NCBI GenBank assembly: GCA_025603075.1
Contig: MU626411.1
Span: 1-47,306 of the forward strand
Direction of reading: 5' to 3'
From: Neoconidiobolus thromboides FSU 785
Taxonomy: Eukaryota > Entomophthoromycota > Entomophthoromycetes > Entomophthorales > Neoconidiobolaceae
DNA: 47,306 nt
Shown here: positions 30,295-39,200 of the stretch, piece after piece
Position numbering within the stretch: the stretch's first letter is position 1
Layout: every line of letters starts with the position of its first letter
The notes under the pieces: model-generated
The model's input: only the letters and a program-made list of their open reading frames with translations
Told to the model about the DNA's origin: nothing
Database searches by the model: none
Translations under genes and position numbers: made by a program

Positions 30295-33200
30295 ATGGCC
30301 TTACGTTCTCGTCAACACTCTTTTAGTGCTGGTTTACAAGCCTCACGCCCTTTAAATATCAAAAACAACTCGGTAGAGGTGAGCATCTTGTTTTCTAATG
30401 AAATTTGGAACTCTGCCGAACAACTACGTGAAGAATTCTCTTTACAACCATTACCGGAAACGATCTTACCTGAAGAATTGTCTCCTATCGAACTCATCGC
30501 TTTATTCCTTAGCTTCGCTGTAGATCGTGCTGAAACTGATGATATCCAATCTTTTTATCCAGTGGTACGTGTAGTATTTTTCCATCTTCGCGATGTATTT
30601 TTAAAGAAAAACGATGTCCATTCAGCCACAAAACAATTACCCTTAGCTAACCGCAACGTTATAATCCAAGCTTATTTCTATGCCTTAAGTGTACTTCGTA
30701 AAGAAGGCATCCTCTTTGGCGATGATTGCCCAGCCCCAAGCTCAGCCTTATTTACTGCTTCTCGTAGAAAGGACGCTGCTTTATTTGCTGTATTTGGTGG
30801 TCAAGGTAACAGTGAGGAATACTTTGATGAGCTTATTGAGCTTTTTAGTCTCTATGAAGGTATCGTACGTCCTTTCATCACGAAAATGTCTTCAATTTTG
30901 AGATCTCATGCTCTCAGTACAGAGGCTACTGCTTTCCATTCAAAAGGTCTTAATGTCATACGCTGGTTAGAAAACCCAGAAGCTCGTCCAGATGTCCCTT
31001 ATCTTGTTTCCGCTCCAGTTAGTTTACCAATGATTGGTCTTATCCAGCTTACGCATTATCTCGTTGCTATGAAAGTATTGGATATGTCACCAGATCAACT
31101 TCGTAACCATTTCCACGGAGCTACTGGCCATTCTCAAGGTATTATTTCCGCCGTTGTAATTGCTTCTTCTTCAAATGAAGAGAGCTTTTATGAAAATGCA
31201 GAAAAAGCTTTAGGCTTACTTTTCTGGATTGGTACCCGCTCTCAACAAATCTACCCTCAAGTAACCCTTAATCCAACCATTCTCAAAGACTCCATCTCAA
31301 ATGGAGAAGGCAATCCAAGTGTGATGTTAGCTATTTACAATCTTCGTTTAGCCGAAGTCCAAAAATATGTAGAAGCTACTAACCAACATTTACCTAAGGA
31401 TCGTCAAATCTATATCAATCTCATTAATGGGCCACGCTCTATTATCTGTGTTGGTCATCCTCAAAGTTTACATGGTCTTAATTTAACTTTACGTAAAATC
31501 AAAGCACCATCTGGTTTAGATCAATCCCGTGTCCCACATTCTCAAAGAAAACAAAAGTTTTCTTCCAGGTTCTTACCAATTACTGCGCCTTTCCACAGTG
31601 AATATTTGGTCAAGGCACCAGAAAGGATAGCTCAAGATATTGCTAAGTTCAATTTAGAATTCCGTAGCAAAGACCTTGCTATTCCTATCTTATCTACACT
31701 CAATGGTAAAGATTTACGTAACAGTGAAACTTTAACTGAAGATTTGGTCAAACTAATCTGTGTCCATCCAATCAACTGGGAAAAAGCAACTGATGTATCT
31801 TCTCTTACTCATGTAATTGACTTTGGACCAGGAGGTACTTCAGGTATTGGTGGTTTGACTTACCGTAATAAAGAGGGTACTGGTGTTCAAGTCATTTTAG
31901 CTGGTACTCTTCAAGGGGGTAATCAACATCTTTCTTATAAAGCTGATTTATTTGACAACGACCCAACTGCTGTCAAATATTCTCCAAATTGGGGTGAAGC
32001 TTTCCGTCCAAAGTTGGCCAAAATCTCCAGTACTGGCAAGATTTTAGTTGATACTCGCTTCAGCAGATTAATTGGTAAGGCACCTTTAATGGTAGCTGGT
32101 ATGACTCCATGTACTGTCCCTTCCAAATTTGTATCTGCCGTAATTAATGCTGGTTATCATGTTGAATTAGCAGGTGGAGGTCATTTCAGTGAAGAAATGT
32201 TCCGTGATAAAATCAAGGACATTATGACTAAAATTCAACCAGGAGAAAGTATTACCGTTAATATCCTTTTCCTTAATGCTTTCCAATGGGGTTTCCAATT
32301 TCCTTTAGTCCAAAAGATGAAGCAAGAAGGTTATCCAATTGAAGGTATTTGTTGTGCTGCTGGTACTCCATCTCCTGATGTAGCTAATGATATTGTATCT
32401 CAAATCAAAAATGCAGGCTTAAAACACATCTCCTTCAAACCAGGATCAGTATCTGCTATCCGCCAAGTCATTCAAATTGCCGTCAACAATCCAGACATGC
32501 CAATCATCATGCAATGGACTGGTGGTCGTGCTGGTGGTCATCATTCTTTTGAAGATTTCCATCAACCAATTCTTGAAACTTATGCTTCCATTCGTCAGCA
32601 ATCTAACATTATTTTAATTGCTGGTTCTGGTTTTGGTTCCCATGAGGATACTTTACCCTACATTACTGGTGAATGGTCAGGTGTTTACGATTATCCATCT
32701 ATGCCTTTCGATGGTGTATTGTTTGGTTCTCGTGTTATGGTTGCTGCTGAATCTGAAGCTGCAGATGAAGTTAAGGCTTTAATTGTTAATGCCCCTGGTG
32801 TTGAAGACAAAGACTGGGAAAATACCTATACTCGTGAAACTGGTGGTATTTTAACTGTAAAATCTGAACTTGGTGAGCCTATCCATAAGGTAGCTAACCG
32901 TGGTATTCGTTTCTGGAAAGAAATGGATGACACTATTTTTACTTTACCAAAGAACAAACGTCAAGCTGTACTTGATAATAAGAAGGATTATATCATTAAA
33001 CGCTTAAATGCAGACTTTCAAAAGGTATGGTTTGGTAAAAAAGCCGATGGTAACCCAGCTGACCTTCAAGATATGACTTATGCTGAAGTCGTCAATCGCT
33101 TAGTTGAGCTTACTTATATCAACCATCAACAACGTTGGATTGATGTATCTCTTCGTCGATTTGTAGGTGACTTTATGGTTCGTTTAGAAGAGCGTTTTAT

Positions 33201-36200
33201 TTCAACTAAAAAAGCATCCTTACTTCAAGATTATAATCAAATTCAACAGCCTCATGAATTTGTTAAATCTTTCCTTGAAGCTTATCCAGAAAGTTCAAAA
33301 CAATTATTAACTACTGAAGATATTCAATATTTCTTAAGTCAATGTTTACGTCGTGATCAAAAACCAGTACCTTTTATTCCAGTATTAGATTCTAACTTAG
33401 AGTTCTGGTTTAAAAAGGATAGTTTATGGCAATCTGAAGACTTACAAGCCGTACCTGAACAAGATGTTGAACGTGCTGCCATTCTTCATGGTCCTATTGC
33501 TGCTAAGCATTCTACCGAATACAATGTTCCTGTAAAAGATATCTTGGATGGTATCCATAATGGTCACATCCAGAGTTTATTAAACAAGTATTATAATGGT
33601 GATGAGTCTTCTATTCCTACTATTGAGTATATTGGTGGCACTCAAAATAACTATCCCGAATATGTCCCAAAGGATGTTTTAGCCATCACTGATCCTGTAA
33701 ACCCAGATATAATTGTTTATGAAACTAGTGCTTCAGGAGCACTCCCAAGTACTGAAGCTTGGCTAGAGCTTATCTCTGGACCAAAAGAAGGATGGTTAAG
33801 GGCTATTCTTACTTCTCCTTTGATTGTACAAGGTAATATGACCGTGAAAAATCCATTGCTTAAAGTATTCCGTCCAAGAAGAAATCAAAAAGTAACCATT
33901 CAATTTGCCAATAACAACAATCATTCACTTAAAGTGTATGAAGGTACTGGTAAAAATTCACGCCTTGCTATCAAAGCTGAAATCAATGGTGATAAACAAA
34001 TTGACGTTACCTTCTTTGAAAAGAAGGGTGCTGAAGAAGTTGCTTTAACTTTCCCTTACTTATATAAACCTGAACAAGGTTATGCTCCTATCCATGAAGT
34101 AATGGAGGGTAGAAACGATCGTATCAAAAAGTTCTACTACAATCTTTGGTTTGGTAGTGATGAGTATGATAGCATCAGCAATGACCCTAACTTTGAATTC
34201 ATTGCTCAAGGAGAAAAAGTTTCTCGTGAAGAAATTAGCAAATTCTGCCAAGCAGTTGGTAATCAAGCAGAACTATATGTTGATCGTGGTCAAGATATTT
34301 TAACAGCTCCAGTTGATTTTGCTATTGTTGTTGGATGGAAATCCATTATCAAAGCTATTTTCCCTAAGTTTATCGATGGTGATTTACTTAAATTAGTTCA
34401 TCTTTCCAATGGTTTCCGCTTATTTGAAAATGTACGTCCATTACAAAGTGGTGATGTAGTAGATACCCATGCCAAAATCACTGCCTTAGTAAATAATGAA
34501 TCTGGTAAATTAGTACAAGTCAAAGGTACTGTTAAGAGAGATGGAGTTGATGTAATGGAAGTTAACAGTCAATTCCTTTACCGTGGTAAATTTACTGACT
34601 TTGAACATACTTTCCGCAACTCTGATGAAATTCCAATGGAGATTGTATTACCAACTTCAAGAGAAATTGCTGTACTTAAATCCAAATCTTGGTTCATTTG
34701 GGAACGTAATGATGTCCATTTAACTCCTGGTTCTACTCTTACTTTCCGTTTAAACACCCACTCCAAATTCAAGTCCACCAATGTTTATTCTGAACTTAAA
34801 ACAACTGGTTCTGTATTTATGCAAATCCCTACTAAAGAAGTAGTTAAAGTAGCTTCAGTCAATTATATTTCTGGTGAATCTCATGGTAACCCAGTAATTG
34901 AATATCTCAAGAGATTAGGTCAATCCATTGACCAAGCCACTTTATTTGAAAATGGAGGCTATTCAGTTATGCCAAAAGGAGATGATTTCAATTCCTCTGT
35001 ACAAACTCCTTCTTCTAATTTCTCTTATGCTCAAGTATCTCAAGATCTTAACCCTATCCACGTAAACCCTTACTTTGCTGATTTAGCTGATTTACCCGGT
35101 ACTATTACTCATGGTATGTGGTCCAGTGCTTCTACTCGTAAATTTGTTGAAACTTTTGCAGCTGATAATCATCCACTTAGAGTCACTGCCTATGATGTAT
35201 CTTTCCAAGGTATGGTACTTCCAGGTGATCAACTTACTACCAATTTATTCCACATTGGTATGCAAGAGGGTAAAAAGATTATCAAAGTTGAAACCATCAA
35301 TCAACATGGTGACAAAGTATTAGCTGGTACAGCTGAAGTTGAACAACCTTCTACTGCTTATGTATTTACTGGTCAAGGTTCTCAAGAAGTTGGTATGGGT
35401 ATGGCTTTATATGATTCTTCCCCAGTAGCTCGTAAGATTTGGGACCAAGCTGATTCCCATTACTTAAAGAATTACGGGTTCTCTATCTTAGATATTGTAC
35501 GCAATAATCCAAAAGAGCATACTATCCATTTCGGTGGTAGTGAAGGTAAAGCTATCCGTAAAAACTATATTAGCATGACCTATGATAAAGTGGATGAAGA
35601 TGGTACCGTACGTACTTACCCTATCTTCCCACAAATTAATGAAAGGTCTACTTCGTTTACTTTTATTTCTCCTAATGGCTTACTTTCTGCTACCCAATTT
35701 ACTCAACCCGCTTTGACTTTAATGGAAAAAGCTGCATTTGAAGACATGAAAGCTAAGGGTTTGATTCAACGTGGATGTCCATTTGCTGGTCATTCTTTAG
35801 GTGAATATGCTGCTTTAGCTGCTATTGGTAAGGTACTCCATGTTGATGCTGTAGCTGATCTTGTTTTCTATCGTGGTATGACTATGCAATCTGCTGTACA
35901 AAGAGATTCTTTGGGTCGTTCTAACTTTGGTATGGTGGCTGTTAACCCAAGTCGTGTAAGTAAGTCCCTTAATGAAACTTACCTTAAATATGTGGTTGAT
36001 GCTATTGCTCACCAAAGTGCTGGTTTACTTCAAATTGTCAATTATAACGTCGAAAACTGGCAATACGTTGTCTCTGGTGAATTGACTAATCTCGAAACTT
36101 TAGCTAACGTCTTAAATTACATGAAATCATCCAACATTGATTTAGCCAATTTGATGAAGACAATGACTTTAGATCAAGTTAAAGAGCATCTTACTTCTAT

Positions 36201-39200
36201 TATTTCAGTTGCTTTAGAAAAGGCCAAAGATAAAAAAGAAAAATCTGGTGGTCATTTAGTACTAGAACGTGGTTATGCTACCATTCCGCTTCCAGGTATC
36301 GATGTACCTTTCCACTCTCATTTCTTGTTAAGTGGTGTTGTTCCTTTCCGTACTTATATTCTTCAAAAAATTGATCCAAGTAACATTGATGTTGCTTTAC
36401 TTACTGGTAGATATATCCCTAATTTAACTGCTATTCCTTATAGAGTAGATAAAGAATACTTTGAATATGTTTATAAAATTACGAACAGTAGTAGAGTTAA
36501 CAAAGTACTTAAGAATTGGGATGATGAAGCTAACTTTAATCCAGCTCAATTGCAACAATTAGGTTATATTTTATTAGTCGAATTACTTGCATTCCAATTT
36601 GCTTCTCCAGTAAGATGGATTGAAACTCAAGATCAGTTATTTAAAGAATATGGTGTTGAAAGATTAATTGAAATTGGCCCATCCCCAACGCTTTCTGGTA
36701 TGGCTGATCGTACTCTTAAATTTAAATACGCTGCTTATGATGATGCCCTCAATTTACAACGTGCTTCCCTTTGCTTCTCTAAACACGAAAGGGAAATTTA
36801 TTATGCTGTTGAACCAGAAGAAGAAGGTACTCCTGATGCTACCGGAAACGAGGCTGCTCAAGTTGAAACTAAATCTGCACCTGCTTCTGCTGCTAACCCT
36901 GCTCCTGCTCCTGCTGCTGTATCAGTACCAAGAGGTCCAGCGGTTGCTTTAGATGATGTGCCAGTCAATGCAGTTGATGTACTCCATGTTATCATTGCTC
37001 AAAAACTCAAAAAAGAATTGAGTGCCATTCCATTATCTAAAGCGATTAAAGATTTAGTAGGTGGTAAGAGTACGTTACAAAATGAAATCCTTGGTGATTT
37101 GCAAAAAGAATTTGGTAACAATGTACCTGAAAAACCAGAAGAAACACCATTGGATGAACTTGGTGCTGCTTTGGCCCCTGGTTTTTCTGGTAATTTAGGA
37201 AAGCATACTTCTTCTTTAATTTCTAAATTGGCTGCTTCCAAGTTACCTGGTGGTTTTACTCAAAGTAATGCTCGTAGTTACCTTGGTTCCACTTATGGTT
37301 TAGGTCAAGGTCGTACCGATGCCACTCTCCTTATTGGTTTAACTCAAGAGCCAGCTACTCGTCTTGGTTCTGAACAAGACGCCAAAGCTTGGTTAGATTC
37401 TATTGCTCAAACCTATGCAGCTCATGCCAAAATCTCATTATCCTCTGGTGGTGGTAGTGATTCAGGTGCCGGTTCAGCAGGTGGTGTTGTAATCGATAGT
37501 GCCGAATTTAATGCCTTAACTAAGAAACAAAATGATCTTTATAAGCGCCAAATTCAGTTATTAGCTCAATATCTTGGTGAAGATCAATATATTACTACTA
37601 AATTATTGGATGCCGAAAAGACAAGAAGTGATACCTTGCAAAAAGAATTAGATCTCTTCCAAGCTGAACATGGCGATGAATATATTTCAAGTATCAAACC
37701 AGCATTTGATAGTAAGAAAGTCAGAGTCTATAACTCTTATTGGAATTGGTCACGTCAAGATGCTCTTAATCTTTATTATGATTTTGTCTTTGGAAATATT
37801 ACCGATGTTGATCGTGATATCACTGCACAATGTTTACACTTAATGAATCGTTCGGATCCTAGTTTAGTTGATTTCATGAAGTATTATATTGACAATTGTC
37901 CAGCTGAAAAAGGTGGCAATTATAAAACCACTAAAGAGTTTGGTAAATTATTAATTGAAAATGTTCAAGCTTCTTTAGAACATCCACCAGTTTATAAAGA
38001 TGTAACTTTCCCAATGGCTCCATCCACTCAAATCTCTGAAAAAGGAGATATTGTTTATAAAGAAATTCATCGTCCAGGTGTTAGAAAATTAGCTCATTAC
38101 GTTAAAGAAATGGCTAAAGGTTCTAGTCTAACTGAATTTAGTGGACGTCAACAAATTCAACAAAATCTTGGTCGTATGTTAAAGATTGTTCAACATCAAC
38201 CAAGAGTTAAAAAAGCATATAAAGAAGAAATTAAATATTTGTATACTGATGTCATGAGATCTTTAGCTTTAAATCAATCAGGTATTAAAGCTGAGAAAAC
38301 TTCAAAGATTCGTCGTTCTGTTAAACCAAATGGTATTAAAAAACAAGATGGCTCTAACAAAGAGTCATTACCTTTCCTTTTGCTTAAAAAGAAGGACCAT
38401 ATCCATGGTTGGGAATATAATACTAAACTTACTTCCATTTATCTTGAAGGTCTTAATGAAATGTGTAATTCTGGGTTATCTTTAGTCAACAAGAAAGTAT
38501 TAGTTACTGGTTGTGGACGTAAATCCATTGGTTCCGAAATTGTATGTTCCTTACTTTCTGGTGGTGCCCAAGTCATTGTCACTACTTCAAGATTTAATCG
38601 TTCTGCTACCAATTATTATCAAGGTTTATATCAACGTTATGGTGCCAAGGGTTCTTCTTTAATCGTATTACCATTTAATCAAGGCTCCAAACAAGATGTT
38701 GAAAATTTAGTTAATTATATTTATAATACTGATGAAAAAGTAGGCCTTAATTGGGATTTGGATTGCATTATTCCATTTGCTGCTGTACCTGAAAATGGCC
38801 GTGAAATTACGGATATTGATGGGAGATCAGAATTTGCTCATAGAGTCATGCTTACCAATTTATTGCGTTTATTAGGTTCTGTTAAAACTAAAAAACAAAG
38901 CCTTGGTTATCATACTCGACCAGCTCAAGTTATTGTACCATTATCACCTAATCATGGTATCTTTGGTTCCGACGGCCTTTATTCGGAATCTAAATTATCA
39001 CTAGAAAATTTAATGAACCGTTGGAAGTCAGAATCTTGGGGTAACTATCTTACTATTGTTGGTTGTGTCATTGGATGGACTCGTGGTACTGGTTTAATGG
39101 AGCAAAATAATATAGTTTGTGAAGGTTTAGAAAAATTCGGTGTTAGAACGTTTTCAGCTCAAGAAATGGCTTTTAATATCCTTGGTCTTCTACATCCAAA